NCBI GenBank assembly: GCA_910588565.1
Contig: CAJUPF010000109.1
Location: forward strand, 1 to 7,535
DNA from: an uncultured Lachnospiraceae bacterium
Lineage (GTDB): Bacteria > Bacillota > Clostridia > Lachnospirales > Lachnospiraceae
DNA length: 7,535 nt
Direction of reading: 5' to 3'
Under the pieces are notes generated by a model. That model saw only the letters and a list, made by a program, of their open reading frames with translations. It was not told where the DNA came from and did no database searches. Both the position numbers and the translations under genes were made by a program. This document shows, in pieces, positions 1-5,316 of the stretch. Numbering within the stretch: position 1 is the first letter of the stretch; every line of letters starts with the position of its first letter.

Positions 1-1367
1 CCAACGGATTTTGTTATTATAAAGGACAGTACCATATGTTTTACCAGTATTACCCATATGAATCAAAGTGGGGGCCTATGCATTGGGGCCATGCGGTGAG
101 CAGCGATCTGCTCCACTGGGAGTATCTTCCCTGTGCTCTGGCGCCGGATGAGGCGTATGACAGGGACGGGTGTTTTTCCGGAAGCGCGGTAGCGCTGCCA
201 GACGGAAGGCATCTGCTGATGTATACCGGGGTGTTAAAAGAACACCAGGCTCGTGATATTTACAGGGAAGTGCAGACGCAGTGTATTGCCGTGGGGGATG
301 GGATTGATTATGAGAAATATGAACAGAATCCAGTATTGGATGAAACGGATATTCCGGACGGCAGCAGCAGATTTGACTTCCGTGATCCTAAAATATGGAG
401 GAAGGCGGACGGAACCTATGCATGTGTCGTAGGGAACCGCCCGGCGGACGGGAGCGGACAGGTCTTACTGTATGAGAGTGCGGACGGATTTCACTGGAAG
501 TTTAAGAGTGTGCTGGTTTCTAATCAGGATCGGTTCGGTAAAATGTGGGAGTGCCCGGATTTCTTTGAACTGGATGGAAAATGGGTATTGCTTACAAGTC
601 CGCAGGACATGATACCGGAAGGATTTGAATATCACAATGGGAATGGAACGCTCTGCCTGATCGGTGATTATAATGAAGGTACTGGCACATTCAGGGAAAC
701 GCATAACCAGTCCATTGATTATGGAATTGATTTTTATGCGACCCAGACGGTATTGGCGCCCGATGGCCGCCGGATTATGATTGGATGGATGCAGAACTGG
801 GATTCCTGCAGTATACGTTCACCGGAAGAACCATGGTTTGGACAGATGAGTCTGCCAAGGGAATTATTTCTGAAAAATGGCAGGCTGTACCAGAGGCCGA
901 TCCGGGAGCTCGGCGCAATGCGGCATAATAAAATAGAATATACAGACGTGGAAGTTTCAGGGGTTGTAAAGCTAGACGGGATCAGAGGGAGAAAGGTGGA
1001 TATGGAACTTAGGGTACGTCCAAAAGACGCAGAAGAGCTGTATCAGAAATTTGCGGTTCGTTTTGCTCAGGACGACAGATATTATACATCCTTAAGCTTC
1101 CGTCCGCGGGAGTCTGTCCTGAAGGTGGACCGGAAATTCTCCGGTTCGAGAAGGGCTATTATCCATCAGCGGCGCAGCCTGGTAAAGCCTGTGGATGGAG
1201 AATTGAAGCTGAGGATGATACTGGATCGTTTCAGTGTGGAAGTCTTTGTAAATGACGGGGAGCAGGTTTTGTCAGCTACCATGTATACCGGGCGGGAAGC
1301 GGATGGAATTTCGTTTTTTGCATCCGGGACGGCAAAGATTGATGTTGTAAAATATGAACTTCGGTAA
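1..1367 (+). CDS. GH32 beta-fructofuranosidase / sucrose-6-phosphate hydrolase, 5' partial
   Basis: Hydrolyses the fructosyl bond of sucrose, sucrose-6-phosphate or short fructans. The reading frame is open from base 3 to the TAA at 1365-1367, giving 454 visible residues. The first visible residues, NGFCYYKGQYHMFYQYYP, continue the family's WMNDPNG motif, so the nucleophile Asp and roughly 35-40 residues lie before the window and the ATG at 36 is not the start. Visible family marks are HWGHAVS, the CFSGSA block near 172-189, the RDP motif (381-389, transition-state-stabilising Asp) and MWECPD with the acid/base Glu at 549-551. The remainder fits the five-bladed propeller followed by the C-terminal beta-sandwich. 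The exact substrate cannot be told: a cytoplasmic sucrose-6-P hydrolase (ScrB/SacA type) is likely, but a signal peptide cannot be excluded because the N-terminus is missing. No convincing terminator follows the stop. Confidence 0.93.
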   Translation, partial: NGFCYYKGQYHMFYQYYPYESKWGPMHWGHAVSSDLLHWEYLPCALAPDEAYDRDGCFSGSAVALPDGRHLLMYTGVLKEHQARDIYREVQTQCIAVGDGIDYEKYEQNPVLDETDIPDGSSRFDFRDPKIWRKADGTYACVVGNRPADGSGQVLLYESADGFHWKFKSVLVSNQDRFGKMWECPDFFELDGKWVLLTSPQDMIPEGFEYHNGNGTLCLIGDYNEGTGTFRETHNQSIDYGIDFYATQTVLAPDGRRIMIGWMQNWDSCSIRSPEEPWFGQMSLPRELFLKNGRLYQRPIRELGAMRHNKIEYTDVEVSGVVKLDGIRGRKVDMELRVRPKDAEELYQKFAVRFAQDDRYYTSLSFRPRESVLKVDRKFSGSRRAIIHQRRSLVKPVDGELKLRMILDRFSVEVFVNDGEQVLSATMYTGREADGISFFASGTAKIDVVKYELR

Positions 1368-1424
1368 ATGGTGGAAAAAGGTATCTGAATAGTTAGTTAC
1401 ATGCATGGTTCTGGTAAAATTTGA

Positions 1425-1453
1425 TTGATGAATTTGCTTTTTCGTAGTATACT
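1425..1453 (+). promoter_or_regulatory. Predicted sigma-A promoter of the phosphoketolase gene
   Basis: A -35 element TTGATG (1425-1430) and a -10 element TATACT (1448-1453) are separated by 17 bp. The start point would fall near 1460, leaving a short leader of about 40 nt before the ATG at 1499. I see no clear cre-type catabolite box in the 131-bp gap after the GH32 gene. This supports a separate transcription unit, although read-through from the GH32 gene is possible because no terminator is evident. Confidence 0.6.
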
Positions 1454-1498
1454 GTTAGTGTTAATAAATATTTTGGAGAAGTGAAAGGAGAGGAATGT

Positions 1499-3886
1499 AT
1501 GTCTAACACTACAACATGCCTGGAAAAGCAGCCATTGTCAGAAGAGCTTCTGAATAAAATGGATGCGTATTGGAGAGCGTCGAATTATCTTTCGGCAGGA
1601 CAGCTTTATCTGCTGGACAATCCGCTGCTGAAAGAGCCTCTGACCATGGATCACGTGAAGAAAAAGATCGTTGGCCACTGGGGAACTGTTCCGGGACAGA
1701 ACTTTATCTATGTCCACTGTAACCGTGTGATCAAACGTTATGATCTGGATATGATCTATCTTTCAGGTCCCGGACATGGCGGAAACTTTATGATTGCCAA
1801 TACATATATGGAAGGGACTTACAGCAAGTTTTATCCCAATATCAGCCAGGATGAGGAAGGTATGAAGAAAATGTTCAAGCAGTTCTCATTCCCAGGCGGC
1901 GTTCCAAGCCACTGTGCACCGGAGACGCCGGGTTCTATCAACGAGGGCGGCGAGCTTGGTTATTCCATCGCTCATGCGTTTGGGGCTGTTTTGGATAATC
2001 CGGAACTGATTGCGGTTGCTGTTGTCGGAGACGGGGAAGCAGAAACCGGCCCGCTTGCGACTTCCTGGCATTCCAATAAGTTCCTGAATCCGGTTACGGA
2101 CGGAGCCGTTTTGCCGATCCTTCATCTGAATGGCTATAAGATCAGTAATCCGACTGTATTCTCACGTATTTCCCACGAGGAAATCGAGAGCTTTTTCAAG
2201 GGCTGCGGCTGGAAGCCTTATTTTGTAGAAGGCGATGAACCGATGGAGATGCATCGGAAGATGGCGGAAGCTATGGATCAGGCAGTGGAAGAGATCAAAG
2301 CAATCCAGAACCATGCACGTACCGAAAATGATCCAAAACGACCGGTATGGCCGATGATCGTACTGCGTACGCCAAAGGGATGGACAGGTCCGAAGTTCGT
2401 AGACGGACAGCAGATCGAAGGCACATTCCGCGCACATCAGGTACCGATGTCCATGGAAAAACCAGAGCATCTGGATCAGTTAAAAGAGTGGTTGGAGAGC
2501 TATCGTCCCGAAGAGCTGTTTGATGAAAACGGCCGTCTGATTCCGGAGTTAGAAGAGCTTGCGCCGAAGGGCAGCGCACGTATGGGCGACAATCCACATG
2601 CCAACGGAGGCCTGCTGCTCAAAGATCTGCGCCTGCCGGATTTCCGTAAATATGGCATTGAGGTAGAACCCGGACGCACCAAAGCGCAGGATATGATCGA
2701 ACTAGGCAATTATATCCGCGATATCTTTGTATTAAACAAAGAAAACCGCAATTTCCGTATCTTTGGACCGGATGAGACGATGTCAAACCGTCTTTATCAT
2801 GCGTTTGAAGCGGAAAACCGTGACTGGAATGCAGAACTGCTGGATAATGACGACTGTCTGGCAAGAGACGGGCGTATTATGGACAGTATGCTCAGCGAGC
2901 ATATGTGCGAAGGCTGGCTCGAAGGCTATCTGCTGACAGGCCGCCACGGCTTCTTTGCAAGTTACGAAGCGTTTATCCGTATCGTTGATTCCATGGCAGC
3001 GCAGCATGCAAAATGGTTAAAGGTGACAAACCAGCTTTCCTGGCGTCAGCCGATTGCATCATTGAACTTTATCCTGACTTCCAATGTATGGCAGCAGGAT
3101 CACAACGGATTTACACATCAGGATCCCGGATTTTTAGATCATATTACCAATAAGAAGGCAGACGTTGTGCGTATGTACCTTCCGCCGGATACCAACTGTC
3201 TGTTATCCTGCTTTGATCACTGCATCAAGAGCAAGAATTATGTCAATGCCATTGTTGCATCCAAGCATCCAAGCTGCCAGTGGCTGAGTATGGAACAGGC
3301 GGTAAAACACTGCACACAGGGTATCAGTATCTGGGAGTGGGCAAGCAGCGACGCTGGCGAAGAGCCGGATGTGGTAATGGTCAGCTGCGGTGATACGCCG
3401 ACCTTAGAGACGATGGCAGCTGTTACAATTCTGCGGGATGAAATGCCGCAGCTGAAGGTTCGTGTAATCAATGTTGTCGATCTGTTTAAGTTAGAGTCCG
3501 ATGCAAAACATCCGCATGGATTAAGCGATCGGGAGTATGATAACCTGTTTACAAAAGACAAGCCGATTATATTTGCATTCCATGGATATCCGACGCTGAT
3601 CCATGAGCTGACGTATAACCGTCATAACCGCAACCTTTCTGTACACGGTTATTTGGAAGAGGGTACGATTACCACTCCATTTGATATGCGTGTCCAGAAC
3701 CAGATTGACCGGTTTAACCTGGTAAAAGATGCGATTATGCATCTTCCGCAGCTTGGCAACAAAGGCGCCCATCTGATCCAGAAAATGAACAACAAACTGA
3801 TCGAGCATAAACAGTATATTACGGAATATGGACAGGATCTGGAAGAAATCAGGAACTGGGAGTGGAGTACTCCGGAGACCAGATAA
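1499..3886 (+). CDS. xfp: Xylulose-5-phosphate/fructose-6-phosphate phosphoketolase
   Basis: Thiamine-diphosphate enzyme that cleaves xylulose-5-P (and often fructose-6-P) with phosphate to acetyl-phosphate plus glyceraldehyde-3-P (or erythrose-4-P), in the cytoplasm. The product is 795 residues, the normal full length. The N-terminal TPP domain shows GHWGTVPG with His60, GPGHGG with His93, SHCAPETPG with His138, and the cofactor motif VVGDGEAETG (Gly177-Asp178-Gly179). His313 lies in FRAHQVP. The middle domain carries QDHNGFTHQDPGF (His535, His540), and a C-terminal transketolase-like domain follows. The spacing of His60, His93 and His138 matches the family's active-site histidines. ATG 1499 is preferred over the in-frame GTG at 1481, because AAAGGAGAGG (1484-1493) is correctly placed for 1499 and would lie inside the coding region if 1481 were used. 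It probably feeds acetyl-P for ATP or acetate formation; dual X5P/F6P specificity is not decidable from sequence alone. Confidence 0.97.
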   Translation: MSNTTTCLEKQPLSEELLNKMDAYWRASNYLSAGQLYLLDNPLLKEPLTMDHVKKKIVGHWGTVPGQNFIYVHCNRVIKRYDLDMIYLSGPGHGGNFMIANTYMEGTYSKFYPNISQDEEGMKKMFKQFSFPGGVPSHCAPETPGSINEGGELGYSIAHAFGAVLDNPELIAVAVVGDGEAETGPLATSWHSNKFLNPVTDGAVLPILHLNGYKISNPTVFSRISHEEIESFFKGCGWKPYFVEGDEPMEMHRKMAEAMDQAVEEIKAIQNHARTENDPKRPVWPMIVLRTPKGWTGPKFVDGQQIEGTFRAHQVPMSMEKPEHLDQLKEWLESYRPEELFDENGRLIPELEELAPKGSARMGDNPHANGGLLLKDLRLPDFRKYGIEVEPGRTKAQDMIELGNYIRDIFVLNKENRNFRIFGPDETMSNRLYHAFEAENRDWNAELLDNDDCLARDGRIMDSMLSEHMCEGWLEGYLLTGRHGFFASYEAFIRIVDSMAAQHAKWLKVTNQLSWRQPIASLNFILTSNVWQQDHNGFTHQDPGFLDHITNKKADVVRMYLPPDTNCLLSCFDHCIKSKNYVNAIVASKHPSCQWLSMEQAVKHCTQGISIWEWASSDAGEEPDVVMVSCGDTPTLETMAAVTILRDEMPQLKVRVINVVDLFKLESDAKHPHGLSDREYDNLFTKDKPIIFAFHGYPTLIHELTYNRHNRNLSVHGYLEEGTITTPFDMRVQNQIDRFNLVKDAIMHLPQLGNKGAHLIQKMNNKLIEHKQYITEYGQDLEEIRNWEWSTPETR

Positions 3887-3938
3887 TCTGCATCTACAGG
3901 ACAAATGATATTGATTTTTTATAAGGGAGGTGCAGGAT

Positions 3939-4130
3939 ATGGATATTCCTGGATTATCAATGGCGCTGGCACAGACCAAAGTACAGAGTGATGTCAGCGT
4001 GGCTATGCTGAGCAAGGCATTGGATTTCGGAGAAGCGATAGGAGACGGCATGGCCGAACTGATCGATGCAGCGGCAATGGAGCGCTCCGTTACGCCTTAT
4101 ATTGGCGGGACGATTGATGTTTCGTTATAA
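3939..4130 (+). CDS. YjfB family small protein (putative motility-associated)
   Basis: A 63-residue protein beginning MDIPGLSMALAQTKVQSDVS and ending GGTIDVSL. The MDIP-LS-AL-Q start, the central L-KALDFGEAIGDGMAELID helix and the C-terminal GG-IDV block match the YjfB/PF14070 family of small Firmicutes proteins, labelled putative motility proteins because the Bacillus subtilis member belongs to the SigD regulon. Its biochemical role is unknown. There is no signal peptide or membrane segment. The ribosome site AAGGGAGGT (3923-3931) lies 7 nt before ATG 3939, so the in-frame GTG at 3930 is rejected. It sits 52 bp after the phosphoketolase stop, with no terminator and no convincing promoter (no SigD-like GCCGATAT) in between, so co-transcription with xfp is possible. 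No flagellar gene is visible nearby. Confidence 0.82.
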   Translation: MDIPGLSMALAQTKVQSDVSVAMLSKALDFGEAIGDGMAELIDAAAMERSVTPYIGGTIDVSL

Positions 4131-4162
4131 GGCGCTTCAAAGCGGTATCGTATTGTCTCTAT

Positions 4163-4224
4163 AATAAAAAAAGCACAGGGAATTCTGCAGTCAGTTTCAA
4201 ATGCAGGATTCCCTGTGCTTATTA
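4163..4224 (-). terminator. Strong intrinsic terminator, best oriented for minus strand
   Basis: A 17-bp stem is formed by 4173-4189 and 4202-4218 with a 12-nt loop; the only imperfection is one position (T4185 opposite G4206) that is a wobble in plus-strand RNA. On the minus strand the stem is followed at once by seven T (the A-run at 4166-4172), the classic intrinsic form. On the plus strand the tail is only TTATTAT, which is weaker but may end the yjfB transcript from 4130. It is therefore probably bidirectional, with its main use for the minus-strand unit starting near 4513. Confidence 0.85.
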
Positions 4225-4340
4225 TAGTTGTACGGTTGCGCCAAGCAGAACTGTAAGGCGATAACGATTAGCCAAGGCGTTTGCATCATGCAATTTCAAG
4301 CAAGACTGATAATGGCAGTATTAAATTTTCCCTTATACAC

Positions 4341-4451
4341 TTATGAAATGCCATTAAAAAGATCGTCTTGTGACCCCCATTCTTTGATAGCATCTTTGAT
4401 TCTTGCGTTAATTTTTTCAGCGTTAATGTCCTCTACACTACTGTAAACCAT
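4341..4451 (-). CDS. Hypothetical 36-residue protein with its own promoter and terminator
   Basis: I do not recognise this product. The ORF starts MVYSSVEDINAEKINARIKD and ends DDLFNGIS; it is acidic, has no membrane segment, and residues 11-25 could form an amphipathic helix. Support for it being real: an AAAGGAG site on the minus strand (4465-4471), an extended -10 promoter further upstream (4520-4528) and a strong intrinsic terminator downstream (4173-4218). Against it: the 13-nt spacing from AAAGGAG to ATG is long, and the protein may be the N-terminal stub of a longer gene broken by the TAA at 4341-4343. In another frame, the stretch 4229-4300 reads as a plausible protein tail (ending ANRYRLTVLLGATVQL, stop at 4226-4228), which could be the displaced C-terminus of the same gene. 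Either a true micro-protein or a frameshifted pseudogene. Confidence 0.45.
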   Translation of the reverse strand: MVYSSVEDINAEKINARIKDAIKEWGSQDDLFNGIS

Positions 4452-4470
4452 ATTTTACTAAAATCTCCTT

Positions 4471-4486
4471 TCACATAAAATTGTGA
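4471..4486. promoter_or_regulatory. Inverted repeat TCACA-N6-TGTGA
   Basis: A 5-bp inverted repeat with a 6-bp AT spacer, in the leader of the minus-strand unit directly before its AAAGGAG site. It could be a protein-binding operator or a small leader hairpin next to the ribosome site. No regulator can be assigned, and short AT-rich palindromes of this size do arise by chance. Confidence 0.3.
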
Positions 4487-4519
4487 CATAAAACAGGAAA
4501 TGGATTTTTACTTTTAACA

Positions 4520-4528
4520 ATTATATCA
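4520..4528 (-). promoter_or_regulatory. Extended -10 promoter driving the 36-codon minus-strand unit
   Basis: On the minus strand the sequence reads TGATATAAT: a consensus -10 hexamer TATAAT (4520-4525) preceded by TGn (4526-4528). The -35 position holds only TTTCAC, which is poor, as is common for extended -10 promoters. A perfect inverted repeat TATATC-ATG-GATATA (4522-4536) overlaps it and may be an operator or chance AT symmetry. Transcription would start near 4513, about 60 nt before the ORF. Confidence 0.55.
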
Positions 4529-4578
4529 TGGATATAGACGGAGTGAAACGTTAAAAACACAAAGAAAGGTAAATTATT

Positions 4579-4749
4579 ATGAATGGATTGAAAAACAGGA
4601 ATTTTAACGGGGAACTGATTACATACCGACAGACGGCAGAAAAAAGCAACATGGGAATTAACACAGTTATGAAGCTGGCAAAAGAATCAGGCGCATTGGT
4701 AAAAATCGGAAAGATAGCAAGGGTAGAAATTATAAGGGCAGGGGGATAA
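4579..4749 (+). CDS. Excisionase-like small DNA-binding protein (MerR/Xis type HTH), orphan
   Basis: A 56-residue basic protein reading ELITYRQTAEKSNMGINTVM, then KLAKESGALVKIGKIARVEI. The pattern tyr-arg-x-thr-ala-glu...gly-ile-asn-thr-val-x-lys-leu-ala-lys, followed by a lys-ile-gly wing, fits the winged-helix excisionase/MerR-like fold of Tn916-type integrative elements: the first helices recognise DNA and the GK-ARVEI part forms the wing and last strand. Such proteins bend DNA at att sites and favour excision by a tyrosine recombinase. GAAAGG lies about 10 nt before ATG 4579. No integrase follows: the next 350 bp contain only a hairpin, a gene remnant, a terminator and a tRNA. It is therefore probably a leftover of a decayed element, or acts on another element. 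Assignment rests on remembered family pattern only. Confidence 0.6.
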   Translation: MNGLKNRNFNGELITYRQTAEKSNMGINTVMKLAKESGALVKIGKIARVEIIRAGG

Positions 4750-4785
4750 AAGGCGAAAATAGGTTTTTAAAATATGGATAGACAG

Positions 4786-4830
4786 AGAACGCCGCCCTTG
4801 TACTTTTGGCGAGTGTCTGGGCGGTGTTCT
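4786..4830 (+). other. 12-bp hairpin after the excisionase-like gene
   Basis: AGAACGCCGCCC (4786-4797) pairs with GGGCGGTGTTCT (4819-4830) around a 21-nt loop. The only imperfect pair is G4791-T4825, a stable G-U pair in plus-strand RNA but a C/A mismatch in minus-strand RNA, which argues for function in a plus-strand transcript. It starts 37 nt after the excisionase-like stop. There is no T-run after it, so it is a weak candidate for an intrinsic terminator; an mRNA end-protecting hairpin or an element-end structure are alternatives. Confidence 0.5.
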
Positions 4831-4868
4831 TATCAGGTAAAGCATATTCTGTTTTGGACTGCTGCCAG

Positions 4869-4958
4869 TCATAGCGATTGTACTTTTGTCAATAAGGCAT
4901 TCTGCAATACCTTTGAAAAGTTGATGCTTTTTTCCTCACAAAGAGTATTCAGCCACAT
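4869..4958 (-). pseudogene. C-terminal remnant of a HicB-like antitoxin
   Basis: The minus-strand frame reads WLNTLCEEKSINFSKVLQNA and continues to a TGA at 4869-4871. Type II antitoxins of the HicB group typically end in a helix with a TIP-WLN-L-EE--INFS-VLQ-AL pattern, so this looks like the last ~29 residues of one. The body of the antitoxin (partial RNase H fold) is absent: the frame stays open upstream but the sequence before Trp (WPPQLLGIM) no longer resembles HicB, placing the break near 4955-4960. No hicA toxin gene is recognisable nearby. The ATG at 4956-4958 could in principle start a 29-residue peptide, but no good ribosome site precedes it. Identification is from family memory and is short. 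Confidence 0.45.
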
Positions 4959-5002
4959 TATCCCCAAAAGTTGAGGTGGCCAAAAGCAAAAACAGTTACA
5001 AC

Positions 5003-5037
5003 AAAAGCCGCAAGACTGATGTGCTTGCGGCTTTTTT
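5003..5037. terminator. Bidirectional intrinsic terminator beside tRNA-Ala
   Basis: AAAAGCCGCAAG (5003-5014) pairs perfectly with CTTGCGGCTTTT (5024-5035) over a 9-nt loop. The plus strand continues as a six-T run (5032-5037); the minus strand ends CTTTTGTTG. It can end the minus-strand tRNA transcript, whose mature 3' end is at 5095, and any plus-strand transcript from the scar region. Confidence 0.85.
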
Positions 5038-5094
5038 GTGATCCAGCTGCGTATTCTTTATAGGAACTCCGCTTCCGGACAGATTAATGTTTAA

Positions 5095-5167
5095 TGGAGC
5101 ATATGGGATTTGAACCCACGGCCTCAACAATGCGAATGTTGCGCGCTCCCAGCTGCGCCAATGCCCC
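5095..5167 (-). tRNA. tRNA-Ala, anticodon CGC
   Basis: The minus strand folds into a 73-nt cloverleaf. The acceptor is GGGGCAT/ATGCTCC, with G3-U70 as the third pair, the alanine identity element, and A73 as discriminator. The D arm is GCGC-AGCTGGGA-GCGC, the anticodon stem CAACA/TGTTG with loop TTCGCAT (anticodon CGC, reading GCG), the variable loop AGGCC, and the T arm GTGGG-TTCAAAT-CCCAT. CCA is not encoded (ATTA follows A73). It is divergent from the polymerase gene. Confidence 0.93.
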
Positions 5168-5175
5168 ATACCCAT

Positions 5176-5203
5176 AGTATAGCACAATTCGTCAAAATTG
5201 CAA
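5176..5203 (-). promoter_or_regulatory. Predicted promoter of tRNA-Ala
   Basis: On the minus strand, -35 TTGCAA (5198-5203) and -10 TATACT (5176-5181) are separated by 16 bp. The start point would fall at about 5167-5170, so the precursor would have almost no 5' leader. A better -35 hexamer, TTGACG, lies nearby but has no -10 at the right distance. Confidence 0.45.
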
Positions 5204-5216
5204 TCATAATTTGTCA

Positions 5217-5228
5217 GAACATGTGTTT
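5217..5228. promoter_or_regulatory. LexA (SOS) box candidate 1
   Basis: GAACATGTGTTT fits the Gram-positive LexA core GAAC-RNRY-GTTY at every position; the flanking bases are A rather than the outer C/G of the Bacillus consensus. It lies about 90 bp before the polymerase IV start, just upstream of the predicted -35. In the divergent direction it is about 50 bp before the tRNA gene. Confidence 0.6.
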
Positions 5229-5237
5229 AGAAAAAGA

Positions 5238-5266
5238 TTTACAAAAAACAAATGTTCTGTTATTGT
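5238..5266 (+). promoter_or_regulatory. Predicted polymerase IV promoter with LexA-like box 2 in its spacer
   Basis: -35 TTTACA (5238-5243) and -10 TATTGT (5261-5266) have a 17-bp spacer. Inside the spacer lies AAACAAATGTTC (5246-5257), one mismatch from GAAC-N4-GTTC, exactly where a repressor would block RNA polymerase. Together with box 1 this predicts DNA-damage induction. The -10 is weak, and TATTAT at 5269-5274 is an alternative without a good -35. Confidence 0.5.
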
Positions 5267-5316
5267 TCTATTATGAAAATCTGTTTTTTCGGAAAGACTA
5301 TAACGGAGGGAATAGA

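Larger units (their letters stand above)
4131..4578. other. Gene-poor segment between yjfB and the excisionase-like gene
   Basis: The 448 bp hold the bidirectional terminator, the minus-strand 36-codon unit and its promoter. The plus-strand open frame 4228-4446 is antisense to that unit, lacks a ribosome site and is not called. No complete gene of normal size is present. The left boundary of the suspected element scar lies somewhere here; no direct repeat marks it. Confidence 0.5.
4750..5094. other. Gene-poor segment between the excisionase-like gene and tRNA-Ala
   Basis: This 345-bp stretch holds the hairpin at 4786-4830, the HicB-like remnant at 4869-4958, an 11-bp direct repeat TTGTACTTTTG (4798-4808 and 4878-4888, exactly 80 bp apart) and the terminator at 5003-5037. 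No complete gene with a ribosome site is visible. I looked for a copy of the tRNA 3' end that would mark an att site and saw none. Best read as element debris. Confidence 0.5.

Noticed and set aside
1481..1498. In-frame GTG start giving six extra residues to the phosphoketolase
   Set aside because: The ribosome site AAAGGAGAGG lies within this extension and is spaced for the ATG at 1499.
3521..4051. 176-residue open frame on the minus strand
   Set aside because: Antisense to the phosphoketolase end and the YjfB gene, crosses their gap, and has no protein-family look or ribosome site.
4228..4446. 72-residue plus-strand frame
   Set aside because: Antisense to the minus-strand unit, no ribosome site, hydrophobic tail arises from the complement of a charged helix.
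4731..4868. Minus-strand frame reading DWQQSKTEYALPDKNTAQTL after the HicB-like stop
   Set aside because: It looks somewhat protein-like, but has no start or ribosome site, overlaps the hairpin and ends antisense to the xis-like gene; too weak to call beyond possible element debris.
5003..5037. Possible CRISPR-like or repeat unit
   Set aside because: It is a single hairpin with a T-run, that is, a terminator; no repeated units with spacers occur anywhere in the window.
5110..5316. 69-residue N-terminal extension of polymerase IV
   Set aside because: It reads through the tRNA-Ala gene and the promoter; the family start MENKIIFHIDVN and GGAGGG site point to 5317.
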